From Leptasterias polaris (lineage: Eukaryota; Echinodermata; Asteroidea; Forcipulatida; Asteriidae), in NCBI GenBank assembly GCA_037783415.1, contig JAZGTN010000217.1:310001-374000 (forward strand): a DNA stretch of 64,000 bases. Direction: 5' to 3'. A model generated the notes under the pieces. The model saw nothing but the letters and a program-made list of their open reading frames with translations. It searched no databases and was not told the DNA's origin. Below, in pieces: positions 36,360 through 49,700 of the stretch (the stretch's first letter is position 1; each line of letters begins with the position of its first letter). The translations under genes were made by a program, and so were the position numbers.

Positions 36360-39300
36360 TGAAAACCGATGGGGCTTCTCTAATTATATTCTATTTGAAA
36401 TCTTCGGACAAAAGTACATTTATACATTTAAAATTGTCCCGGTCATGACAAAAGTAAAAAAAGCTGTCATCATAGATGTGTCAGACCCAATAAAAACCTC
36501 TACTACCAAGTTATATACAAAAAACAAAATACAAAATGTGAAGCAAACGTGACTTAAGGAGACAGGATAAAAAGACAAATAGAGCCACAAGCAAAGCAAA
36601 ACAAAAAAACTTGATTAAAAACATTAAGGATAAAAAATCAGACAGTTAAAATGCTCTCATTTTGGGTTCTGCTTCTTTTTAACAAATTTGTGTTCAAGGG
36701 AAGGTTTATGTTTGGTAATCACTCTTAAAATTAATGGCAATAAAAACTTACTTGGTTAGAAGAACATCAGCTTTTGAAGCACTTTGAGAATCATTTCACT
36801 TCAAAGTAACGTGGTTATGGGGACAAAAAATCAGGTTTTATGCCCCAAAATCGGAATCTTTCTGGGTGAACATAATTCGCTCTGGTTTTCACAGGTTATT
36901 TTTATTGTATATATCTGCATTTATATAGGATTAAAACAATCGGGCTATAATCTAGCCCCAATGTTGGCGGTCTCCTTTAAAAAAATACATTTAGAGATTT
37001 TAGAATTTCAGTTACTGTACTTAATGCATAGGTGGTCATTTGCATTTGCATTTTGTTATCTGTATATTTAGGTACTTTACTTTTTATTCATCAAATGATT
37101 GCATTTTACTTAAATTAGTAGTTTGTTTTGTAATTTTGGATTAGCCCTATTTATTTATTTATCAGAGTATTTTGTAAAGAAATAGTTTGTGGGTAACAAC
37201 CATGTACTTGTAGGTAAAATCTCTCTTGTGTGAGGTGGTGGTTCTGGGATGAACCAGAATTTAGAAATAGTGAAATTTTGAACAGTACTCTGCCCATTGC
37301 AGATAAAATGAATTTTTTGTCAAAATAATTGCTTTTATGTTCAAAATTTAAGAAAATTATGCTTGTAGGGTGATAGATTGGAAAATACCCCAAACATTAA
37401 TAACCATTAGTTATAAAAACTTGCTTGAAAGAAGCACCACAGCTGTTGATATTATAAAAAAATTTGAGAAATTGATGTAATATGGTTTGGATAATTTTCC
37501 AAAACATTTGATTTTGAAAAACGATTTATGCATTAATAGCTGCTCAGATTTCAGAGAGATTGTGTCGCATTGCATGTGCAACATGCTAATTATGGATGGA
37601 TGGATGGGACATTCTTGTGAGAAATACCGATTTTTTTTTAGCTAGCTGTTGTCTCAGTAGACACCGTATTCAGCTGAAACTTCCACATGTGACTTTTATT
37701 ACATCTTTCTCAATAACTTTGCCCTATTTATCAGTACTACTACTATGCTCTACCTGTAAATAAACACAACAACATTTTCAGAGTGTAGTTTTCAAGAAAC
37801 ACACCAATCATCCGACCTGTGACAATTTATCTTGGTTATTGCGTTTTAGTGAAACCAAGCACAAAATGGTTGACATTTTTGTCAGGGGTTTCATTAGGCT
37901 TGTTTCAATTCTGCAAGCAAATTAATACCAAATGGTAATTATTTTTCTTTGTTTTTTGTTTTGATGAGGGGTGGATCAGTTTGCAAATGCCCTTTTCTCG
38001 ACTTCGACACTTTCTCAGGTGGATTTCATTCCTAGAGGAATGGTATTTAATTGTATGACCGTTGAACCGAGTGAAGTTTTTTAAGTGGTGTTTGAAGCTT
38101 TGCATGGTGTGGAAAGTAAGAAGTAACTATAACTATAGTAGTGAACTTGCGGGTACAACCATGTGTATAATCTCTTTTGGGAGGAGTGTTGGCTCTGAAA
38201 AGAGCCGGTTTGGTCTCGACGTTTCGAACAGTATACTCTGCTCGTCTTCAGGAGAATGCTGGACTGCTGGTGGTGTTAAGTTTTTTAAATCAATATTAAT
38301 TACCAGTCTTTTTTTTAACAGAGTTTATATGCTAAGATAAACAAATAGTGGGATACCTGTTGCAATTATTGTCAACTTACATGGCAATTTGGCTGGTAAC
38401 TCTGCTTATGAATTATGAATGAACACTGAAATAAAATGCAGTCAATTTCTGTTTGGACTTTTGTGTTTGGTTTTATTTTATTAAAATAAATTGAAGTTAA
38501 AATAGTTTATACAAGATAATCAATATTAATATATGCTTATTAATTCTAAACTCACAAATCCAGATTCCAGACCTATCTTATGTTATTAGGGGGGGGGGGG
38601 GGGGGGGGGGTGAAAAAGACTGAACAAATTGCAAGTTGAGAATGCAGAGGCCTGGGATTTCATCTTTGAGAAGGAAAACAAAATGGTGGGTTTCTGCGTT
38701 AGACCGGTAATTGCAGACTGTGTAGGTAGTGGACTGAATACGGGTTGTGGCTTTTTGTTACACTACAGCACTGACTCATTACCATCTTTTGTTTTGACTG
38801 TGCTGGACTGTACATAAATCTTGGTTGAAGTTGTTTGTCTTTATTGCATCTGATAAAGTTGTATGAAAGCTGATGCAGATATAGTTTTTAGTCAGTCATT
38901 AAAAGTGCTACAATTTATTTCCATCTTTGAGAGGGCAAGGCCATTTTCATTTTGCAAAAGAAATTCCATTTGAGTGGCTTCTGCGTAATTTCAAGCCTCA
39001 ATGCATACACCACCAATGATTGTCTTGCCTTAAACCCCCCCCCCCCACAATTTCATTTTTTTAAATTATCACAAAATAAAGTAATAGCAATAAAACAAAA
39101 TCTATTCAAAGTACTGACAAAAATTGCTGCCAAGTAATTCGTTAAAAATATGTCGCTGAAGTGACAAATATTTTCTAATACTGATATAAACATTTTTTAA
39201 TAAAATTTATTTAACTCTCTCAAATCTCATATGATTTTGTTTTTTAAAACTAAATAAAAAAAACTGCACGTCAAAATCTTGCAACAACTAAAAATCCATC

Positions 39301-39570
39301 TATTTAATTATACATCATAAAATTATGCCCTGCATTGCAACAAATTTTGTCTATCATAAAAAAATACAAAACCTGACTATTTCAGAATGTAGAGTTTTAC
39401 ACTCCAGTCACACAATTCAGCAATATGAAAATCTTGGCACCAGGGTTCACAACTAAAATCACTGGCCTCAGGTCTGCAGTCCAGTGCAACATTTGAGCCT
39501 TGTTTGGTAATTTTTATACCCAAACCTACTTGCTATAAAGATGGTAATGGCTGTAAGCATCCTGCGAAAT
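36360..39570. other. Intergenic stretch between the receptor and pleckstrin genes
   Basis: No gene is supportable. It holds a decayed dispersed repeat (36670-36960, shared with 21.4 and 25.4 kb), a repeat at 38140-38265 shared with 58665-58830 (CAGTATACT and TCTCTTTTGGGA blocks), and a run of 22 G at 38589-38610. Confidence 0.6.
38589..38610 (+). repeat. Homopolymer G, 22 bases
   Basis: This is an uninterrupted G run. Other long C/G runs lie at 40757-40774, 46689-46705 and 53111-53126. Lengths are likely imprecise in any assembly. Confidence 0.95.
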
Positions 39571-39572
39571 AC

Positions 39573-39728
39573 ACCGATCCATTAAGCCCCGCCCATTTCT
39601 CATTGACCAATCACAGCCGCGAAATCTGATCACCATTTGAGCCGTTTGGTGATCTTTGCTCTAATGGTGATCAGGTTTTGTGGCTGTGATTGGTCAACTC
39701 GTAAGGAGGCAGGGCTTAATGGATTGGT
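39573..39728. mobile_element. Short MITE, ~156 bp
   Basis: ACCGATCCATTAAGCCCCGC at the left end is mirrored by GCAGGGCTTAATGGATTGGT. Inner arms contain TTGACCAATCACAGCC and its complement, so the unit is one near-complete hairpin. Confidence 0.88.
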
Positions 39729-40177
39729 CTATTGTTTCATCTGAAATGCCCCCGTTGATTAGAAATCAAGAAAGGTATTTGACAAAATTTGAATCCCCAA
39801 AGATTGCCTTCAGGCGACTTTTGGAGATTCAAATTTCCATATATATGCGTTTGTGAATGCTGCCCTCAATACGACCAGAGAAACAATTGGTACCCACTGT
39901 CACCTTGCTAGTTGTGGATGGATTCAATGTTCTTGATGAAAATATTGTGACAGCTTCTTGCTGTTTCCCTAAGTCCGATAGGGAACTTTTTGGTGGAGTA
40001 TACAAAATTTGTCTACAAACAGACTGTTCAAAACAGTACCAGGTTTGCCCTGGTGTTTCTGGCAGTGGCTGTCCTAAAATGTTTCTGTTTGTTTGAGTGC
40101 CTTGGGTACCTTATTGGTAGACTGCACAATATAAAACTATGTATCATTACTATATTATTATCATCATATATTATAGA

Positions 40178-40337
40178 AATATTGACTGCTATGAGGGGCA
40201 CAGTTAAAATTATAGGCCCGAGGTGATGTCAAAACCATGACTATGCCCGAAGTGAAGCTGAGGGCATAGTCATGGTTTTGACATCACCGAGGGCCTACAA
40301 TTTTAACTGTGCCCCGAATATTAAGCAGTCAATATTT
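40178..40337. mobile_element. Long hairpin / MITE, ~160 bp
   Basis: AATATTGACTGCT, then GCACAGTTAAAATTATAGGC and GATGTCAAAACCATGACTAT, pair with the right half around a 20-bp centre near 40255. It lies just downstream of the pleckstrin stop codon and would be in or near its 3' UTR. Confidence 0.88.
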
Positions 40338-40587
40338 CTTTTATATACCGAAGAAAGGACATCAGTTCGCGCCGTGACACGAACGTATACAATGCGTACA
40401 GAAGTACACAAGCGACCTATGAAATACAGCAGTGTGTTGCGACTGGCGGGCACAGTCGATTGCTGTGCCCTGGGCACAGTTAATTATGACGTCATCTTGA
40501 TAGAAAAAGGGGGCCCAGCTATTTCAATGACTCCGCTTTTAACCAATCAGATTAGAGGATTCTATATATCATGAGGTATATAAAACA

Positions 40588-40730
40588 TTATACTATATCA
40601 TTGGGACTCATAATAGCCCTCATCCACTCCGTTCTCTCTTCGATGCAACTTGTCTGAAACAAGTACATTTTTCCTCTCTCCGTTGTCACACAAAACAGGT
40701 TCTGACGTTGTTTGTTCTTCAAAGTTAAGT
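40588..40730 (-). CDS. PLEK: Pleckstrin exon 9: end of PH2 and stop
   Basis: This encodes LTLKNKQRQNLFCVTT and the closing PH helix CIEERTEWMRAIM, ending in TAA at 40590-40588. With the acceptor GATGGAAG at 40731 the phase fits and the loop length matches pleckstrins. A start further upstream would need a TG acceptor beside the C-run complement at 40757-40774. That run could hide an assembly error, so the first few codons are uncertain. Confidence 0.75.
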
Positions 40731-43700
40731 CTTCCATCGGGACAGTTCCATTTCCAGGGGGGGGGGGGGGGGGGAGGAGGGAGAGTATAGAGTTGCCAAT
40801 GTTAAAGTCAAAGCTCAAGATTTGTAAAGTTATAAACAGTAATAAAATAGTTTCAGATTGAAAGCTTACTAATTATTCATACCAATACCAATAATAATAA
40901 TGACTAGTTCTTATGTAGTGCATTTTACAATAACGCCTCAATGCCCTTTACATTAGTGTCCTGGTCATTGGGCCAATAACATTCCTTTATTCTTTCTCAG
41001 CTGCCTGGGGAGTATAGATAGAGCCCCTCGCAGGTACCCATTTATACCCCTGGGTGAAGAGAAGCAATAATTGCGAAGTGTCAAGTTGCTCATGCTCATA
41101 AGTGTCATGACCAGGACTCGAACCCCCACTCCGATGACTAAACCACCAGAACTTTAATCCGATGATCTAAACCACTCGGCCATGACACCCAACATTTTTA
41201 TACAATTCTTCATAGAAATATTTTGCCTAAAATAAAGTCAGTAGCATTTGGGCTCAACAAGAAAATTGTCTTCTGAGTCAATGTTGTTTTCTTGTTTGGT
41301 TTCCCTTGGGGTTTGTTACTTGATAATTGAAATATAGAGTCGCTTAATTCCCTTTAAGGGACACGTTGCCTTGGATCGGGCGAGTTGGTCTAATAAAAAG
41401 CATTTGTAACCGTTTGTTATGAAATGCATATGGTTAGAAAGATGTTTGAAAAGTAGAATACAATGATCCACACAAATATGCCTCGAAATTGCGTGGTTTT
41501 TCTTTTACATCGTGAACTAACATGGTCGGCCATTTATGGGAGTCAGATTTTTGACCCCTATAAATGGCCGACCGTGTTAGTTCGCAAAGTAAAAGGAAAA
41601 CCACGCAATTTTGAGCCGTATTTGTGTTACAAACGCTTTTTATTAGACCAACTCGCCCGATCCAAGGCAACGTGTCCCCTTTAAAGTTAAGGTGATCCCT
41701 CTGTTGCTGCTTCCCAGGTTGTATCGTAAACTAATTGAGTACGCTTCAGACTGGCACCCCAAACAAAGATATTGACAAAATAGAGGGACCGCCAACATAG
41801 ATAAAACAGTAGGTAGAGCACCGGCAAGTTAATCAGAAGGTCGCAGGTTCAACTTCTGCTCTAGACAATTTTCTTTGTTCAACCCTAAATTTGTTTTTTC
41901 TTCTTCTGAAGACGCTTCAATATGTAATAATACAACATATGTTTATATTTACCTGATTTATCTTGACTTGCGTCCACGATGTCAACCTTACACCAACGTA
42001 GTAGGATCTCACCCAGTGGTTTCTCATCAGCGGCCTGCAATGGAAAGACAAAACGCAAACTATAAAACTGACCTCTGCCTATAAGGCCGCCCTCGGGTTG
42101 AACCGCATTTTGCTTGCGCTGCGACTGAACCATCATGATCAATAAGAGATTGAATGTTGTGGACCAATTAAAAGGCCACCCCAATAAAATCATGCTCACG
42201 TCACCAACAATCGATCAGTGACGATGATTTTTTGACAACACAATTTCAAACACATTACTTTTTCTAAATGGCAGCATACATTTAGATGAAAAGGTTCAAG
42301 ATTAAGTCTGTATTTAACTAACATTTTTACAGGATTGTAAATTGAAAAAAACGTTGTTTGTAATGTTATTTGTTGGTCTATTAATCAGCCGCCGCCATTC
42401 TGTTGCTTAATTTTTCACACACTGATTGGCTAATGGCAACTTATATGGACGCACGACTTCGTAACTATACACACAGGTCCACTGCAATTGATTCCAGCCT
42501 TATTGGAACGCGTTGCAGATTCAAGAAATTTGTCACTCATGTGACTATTAAATTGTTTCTAAAGACGATTGATGTCGAACGTCTATAACATCATCCCAGA
42601 TATACTCGGTAGTAATCAATTGGCAACTATTTTCCCCCGACAGTCTTAGCTCTGACCCAGCATCATCCTCAATAGTCAGTCGCAGACTGTTTGGAGCCAT
42701 TGCAGGGTCAACCTGAGGGCTGATGAGAAACTCTACATGGTGACCTCCCCTAGTTAATCAACAAGATAGCAGGAAGAAGAATATGGCTGGAAGTGTAACT
42801 CGCCACACACTGTCTGTGACACGCAGAGTTGCCCGTCAGCCAAGTCATATCATCTGGGAACCAACCCATGGGAGGATGAACTGTGTGCATCCAGCTCAAA
42901 CCATTGTCAAGACCCTGATGGAGGACAGTGGCACTGTGACTACTGATTAACTTAAGCAGTGATGATGGAATGGGATATAAATGTGACACATGCATCATCG
43001 GGACATGTTGTGCATCTGTCATCAGGACATCGGTGGTGCATATTGAGTTGTAAGTTTTGATTTTAAGCATAAATTAGTATAGATTTGTAAACAGCAAAAT
43101 CAGCTACGTCGTCATCTGGGAACCAACCAATGGGAAGGTGAACATCGTGTGTCCTTCCAAAACCATGGTCAAGACACTGATTGAGGACAAAAGTTGCACT
43201 GCAACTACTGATGAATGGAATACACCGACAATGGAATGGGACAAGTAGCATGTACATCATCGTGCCTGACGCAAGCGCAAGTTGAAGTTGATCAATATGA
43301 TGAAAACAGCTGAAGTCAAACTTTCCTATAAGTCATTCAGTTATTGTTCATTTTTCAATGAACTTGCTTTCCCCTAGGAAGTAAGTTTACAATTTTGTAA
43401 TCTTTCCCCTAAGTAGTAAGTTTACAATTTTCTAGAGAATCGACCTAACAGAAGTTTAAGAATGGCAACAAAAATCAGGATTACTTTTTAAAATACAGGA
43501 TTTAGTACTGACCTTTGAGCCTCTAAAGTACACCAAATAGGGCGGTTCATTAAAAAGCACAAAGAGTCTGGCTTTCCAAGTGTGTCTTACATTGCCCTGA
43601 AAAGTTGACAAGAAATACAGACAAGAGTTTGAAAATAATGAAAACATTCTGGGTTTGATTTAAGAAAAGTTGGCTAGAGCGGGATTTGAGCCTGTGACCC

Positions 43701-46700
43701 GTTCTGAGTAACGTGCCACCGGGCTCTGGCTACCAACTGAGCTAGCTATTGCCTTAATGTTGGCAGTCGCTCTATTTTGTCAATATCTTTGTTCGGGGGT
43801 GCCAGTCTGGATGAAGCCATTCAACTTGTACAATGTAACTGTCTTGTAGCATGGAGGTACCTCCATGCTTGTAGCGAGGGATCATCACACCCAAGTTTAC
43901 AAGACAACATGAGAAACATTTATTTCACATGTCAATAAAATAAAAAAATTACTTGGTAAATTTAAAATAATTGGGGACTAATGAATTGATTCCGACTGGC
44001 ACCCCTGAACAAAGATGTTGACAAAATAGGGAGACCGCCAACATAGGGCTAGATAGCAGTTGGTAGAGTGGGGGCACGTTATCTGGAGATTGCAGGTCAG
44101 TCAAGCCCCGTTAGTTTTCTATGTTAAAACCCAAATTATTTCAAATTTACCCAGTAAGAATGAAAAAAGTAAACTGCCAAGTTCACTTTACATCCATGCT
44201 TGAATAACCCATCACATATTTAAATGCCTGCAATAGGATTCTAACCTGCACCAAAAGATATCAAAAAGCAATAAAGCTCAAGACAGGATTGAAGACTACA
44301 AACAATGACAGGGTGTGTGTAACCTCTCCAAAGATATGTTATTGTTATTGCCTTTTCCATCATGTTTGTTGAATGTCCAGGTGGGGTTCTAAACCCCTAC
44401 TATAACAAGACATCAATCAACCAATTCAAAGTTATTTATCGTGCCTGAAACAATTTGCAAAAAATCTACCGCATCTGTTGACAGTCTTGATTCAAACTCT
44501 CACTATGATGAGACATCCTGCCAAACTCAAGATTGCCTAAACCCTTTTCACCATGAATCTAGCTGCCATGCTTATTGACAGACTGGATTGCCAGGGTTCG
44601 AACCCTACTATGACAAGTTACTCTTTATGAATCTGCCAAGGATGTCTATTGACAGACTCAACTGCTAAAAGGGCAGGATACGAACCCCCACTTTAACTAG
44701 ACATCCTACCAAACCAGAAATTGCGAAAACCATTTTGACCATGAATTTTGTCTAATGTCTATTGACAGACTTGACTGCTAGTGTAGGATTTGAACCCCAC
44801 TATGACAAGTTACTCTTTACCCAACTCAACGATACTATCCCTTACCCTCTTCATCATGAATCCTTGCTTGACAATCTTCCCGCCGTGTCCCTTGAAGGAC
44901 TTGACAGTGATCTGAGAAGATGACGAGGTTCTTGGTATTGACTCTGAGTCTGAGTCATTACTTGAGTCCGAGTCATCACTACTCGGCATAAGTGCCTTAA
45001 TAGCAGACATGTGGAAGGTGGACTGAAAAAACAAAACATAATCCAGCAATATTAATAAAGACATTAATAATTATAATGATGAAAAATAAACTATAAAACT
45101 GCAAAGGAAAGCAATTGAACAGCCGAGATATCTACCCTAGTATATGTGACAGGTCAGAGGGTTTCTATTGCATTTGCTAGTAATTTGACTAAACCATTCA
45201 ATTGCATTGGTTTGTGTTACAATAAAAACAACATGCACCTATACAATAATAGTATTAATAAAAGCCCCCTAATCATCCGACATGCAACTTTGTACAAATA
45301 AAAGTTAAAAAAACAAAGAAAGAAAAAACAACAAGAAAAAAAATGATCGACCGCAATTAATTTTGTTCAGTGTCTTTTAGTTTTCTAAGGAACTGTTATC
45401 AAATTAAAAAAGACACGGCTCAAATTGGGGGAAAAATTCAACGGGACTGCAGGCTTGAAGCTCAATCCTTTTACTAGACCAGAATTCATTTTACAAGACC
45501 AAAATCTAAATAAGAGACGACTTAATTATTTTCACTGCTTTTATTTCAACAAACAAGACAAGCGTTCTCTCATTTGTCTTATTGGTCATACTTTGATACT
45601 TGAAATAATTGAAAGATATTTATCAGACTCAAAGTCAAACTTTTAACATCAATTTTTAAAATTAAAGTTTTTTTGATTTTGGGTTGAACAAAGAAAAATT
45701 GACTAGAGCGGGATTTGAACCAACGACCTCCGGTTTAACGTGCCGGCGCTCTACCAACTGAGCTAACTAGCCCTATGTTGGCGGTCTCCCTATTTTGTCA
45801 ATATCTTTGTTCGGTGGGTGCCAGTCAGAAGCCGTTCAACTGTAAACTGCCGTGTAGCCAGGGATCACACCCAAGTATACGATACAACCTGGGAAGCGGC
45901 AGCAGGGGATCACCTTAAGGGGATGCGACTTACTTGGGTGTGATCCTTGGCTACACCGCAGTTTGTGGTTGAATGGCTTCTGACTGGCACCCCCCGAACA
46001 AAGATATTGACAAAATAGGGAGACCGCCAACATAGGGCTAGTTAGCTCAGTTGGTAGAGCGCCGGCACGTTAAACCGGAGGTCGTTGGTTCAAATCCCGC
46101 TCTAGTAAATTTTTCTTTGTTCAACCCAAAATCATTTAAAAATTTACCCAGTCAGTTTCTCTTGTGGTTTATTATTTGAAATTAAAGTTATTACACAGTG
46201 AGGTATTATCCTTTGAATGAAAAGCACAAGACTGCTGGACTTGTCTGGTTGGGAGATTACCAGCCGGATACTAAAACCACTGGCCTTATAGTCCAGTATA
46301 TAGTCCTGCAGTCCAGTATTAACTTTGAGCTATAAAACAGGGAAATCAGCTGAAAAGCATATGATTCACATTACAGTGAATCATGCTGGCATGCTCTCAA
46401 GCACTGAACACATGAATAAAGAAAATCCACTGGTTAACAGGTACAATTAAACGGACAAACAAAGACGAAATTAAAATAACTGAATCATGAAAAGTATACC
46501 ATAATATTTCCAGTCAAACAGTATAGTATAGCGATGATATGAATAACTGAAGAGTACAAATTACAATTATTTTGATGCAAGAATGAATTACAGAACATCA
46601 AACATTCAAACACATATTCTTACACCAATATGGGTATAAAACAGGCTAAAATGAAATATTGCGTTTGGTGCTCGATGGCATGATGTAACCCCCCCCCCCC

Positions 46701-49700
46701 CCCCCTCCTATTGTGACTTCATCGTGTTCTGGGAATCTCAGGAATTCTTTAGAGGGTTTTAGAAGGGGGGGTGGTACTTTTCAAGAGGAAAATAGTGTGT
46801 TGGGGGGAGGGGGAAGACACACACACCCTCTGCCACATATCAGGCATAGTATACTGCATTGGACCATTATACTGTGGTTGCCTTCAATGTGATATAATAC
46901 CATAATATTGCAGGCTTCATTCAGCCACAGTGGATGATATTGAATGATCAGGCAGTAGGAGGGTTGACTGTGTACTGTGCAGCTGCATTTTCACCACATG
47001 ATATCATATTGTTAACTGGCACACTATAGTGCATCTCTCATTCAAAACCAAATTGGGTTATATTGAATGGTCAAGAAGTAGGAGGGTAATTTTAGTGTAC
47101 TGTGTAGATTAGCCCTATATAGGACTCTTCCTCTGTGCTGTACACAGATGAATCTTTGTAAATTTTTCCGCCCCAGAAATGGTACCTGTCATGATCTCCA
47201 GGACGTCACTGTAGTACAAAACGGAAGTGAAAGGCCGCCAGGGCTATATATGTGTAGATATACATTCACCACATGATATCATATTGCATACTGGCACACT
47301 AGTGCATCTATCATTCAAAACCATGTGACTGGATCATATTGAATGGCCACACAGTAGGAGGGTTAAAAAGTTTTTGTGTGCTACTTACAAACTTGTAGAA
47401 GGCTCTAGGTTCATCCAGTAAAACCTGACGGCAGTTGGCAAGACTCCTGCACTTGACTAAAGGTTGTAAATGAGCAGCAGTGACTAAATCTGATGCCTTG
47501 GAAATGGCGTTTTGCCTTGTTTCGGCAAGTGACCATTTGAGAAGCCAATCAACTAACTCTGCACCTGTGGGTAGAAATAATTAACAAGTGTACTCAACAA
47601 CATCAGCTGGTCATGATGCTTTTGGCTATACTGCTCAAAGACTTATAAAATTTAAAATTTAGTAATTTTTTATGTACATACTATGTATGTCTTTTTCTAT
47701 ATTTTTATATTTTTGTTCCTTGTGCTATTGTAGCCAGTGGCATCGGAGTTGAAGGCTTTCGAGTCACAGTTGTTTAGTTAACATTTTTAATTCCAGGCAT
47801 GTGCCATTGGCTTTTTGTATTGTTTTGTTCTTTCTGTTTTTGTTTGTACTTTTGATATGCCGAATAAATAATAATAATTCAACTAAATAACTTCTCCAAC
47901 CCGTCTTCAAAGAAACAACTCAAGAATGAACTATTTTGATTGGTTTAGAGCTATGTATTTATTTCCCGTTTCAGTTGATTTGAAAGCACCTTGATCAACC
48001 TCCTGCATGCATACAGGAATACTTGTGCTCTTTCGACCATTGTAACCCAGGGATGGGGGTGGTCACGATATTGTGCGACCTCCTGTTAAAGGTTGGGACC
48101 CGGTTTTTTTAGTAGAGGATCGTTTTTTCAAATTTACATGTTTGTGGAAGTTTAATTTATCAATGTATGATAAATTATATGCAATTGAAAATTAATCCAT
48201 AGACTACTCATACTCAATCCATTTACAAAAAAAAAGAATTGAAAAAACAACAACACAATGATCGCAGTTTGTTCAGCTAACTACGCTGTGAGCAGCAGCA
48301 CAAACCCTGTTTGGTGCAATGTAGAAACACCTAAACACTGCCAAAGTGTTGGGGGGAAAAATGGTCCCAATGACCTGAAGTTTTTTCCTTTTATGGACAG
48401 TTGAAAGAGTGTTCTTTGATAAATGTGACCCGCTCTGTGAAAATGAGTCAGATGTCGCCTAATGCATTATTATGTAATGGACGTTTCAATGGGGAAAATG
48501 TCAATTTTTGTAAATTTTTTATTTTTTATTTATTTATTTTTTATTACTTTTTAAAGATCTATTTTTGCATGGTAAACTTTCAGAACACTCATTTTTAGTC
48601 AATAAAGCTATGAAAACATCATACTTTAGTCTAATTTGTGTCCTTTTGCTAATAGGTAACGCGAAAATTGTAGTTTTAAACATCAATTTACTTGTAATTC
48701 ATTTTCAACAAAAATGATACCTTGGCTAATTTCAAACGGGAGTAACTCAGCAACGCGATACACCCCAGAGCTTAGACATATACCAAATAACTGCTGCTGG
48801 TGTGTTCTTTCCAGCCATGTATATAACTCTATTCTTTAAATTGTCAACATCTGACTCATTTTCACAGAGCGGGTCACATATGTAAGAGTAAACAAAATCT
48901 GTTCGTTCTTACCAATCAATATTTGAACTCATCAAAGTTAAATGTGAGAACCGAATGGAATCGCTTATGGTTTATACTTTATACTTTGACAGCGATATAC
49001 ACGTGTATTGGCAATGCAGTGTGCACTCAGAGCATACGGTTGTATGGTTCTTGTATGTGAAGGATTTTCGTACACTCGTTCGTCAATGGACGTGGCGTGT
49101 CGTGGCCATGCAAGCGGATAAGAGCGCCGGACTCAAGCACTGGTGTTTCTGTTCAGCAGAGTGTGGGTTCGAGTCCCAGTCGTGACACGTGTGTCCTTAA
49201 GCAAGACACTTAACCATTATTGCTTCATCCTTCGAATGGGACGTAAAGCCGTTGGTCCCGTGTGTTGTGTAATGCACGTAAAAGAACCCAGTGCACTTAT
49301 CGAAAAAAGAAGGGGTTCGCCCCGGTTGATTGGCTGCATATTGCGCCACAGCACCTTGTAAACCATTACATGGTGCTATGTAAATAATAATAATAATAAT
49401 ACTTGGTTCTTATATAGCGCTTTTTATCATACCCCTAGGGGCGAAACAAAGCGCTCAGTATTTTTTCCTGCAAGGTATGTGGAGCTACGTTTTTGAAGTA
49501 TGAGACCCTTTTTCTTATAGCACCATGTAATGGTTTACAAGGTGCTGTGGCGCAATATGCAATCAAACCAGGAATCAAACCAGCAATCAAACCAGGAATC
49601 AAACCAGGAATCAAACCAGGAATCAAACCAGGAACACCGGGGCGAACCCCTTCTCTTTACGATAAGTGCACTGGGTTCTTTACGTGCATTACACAACACA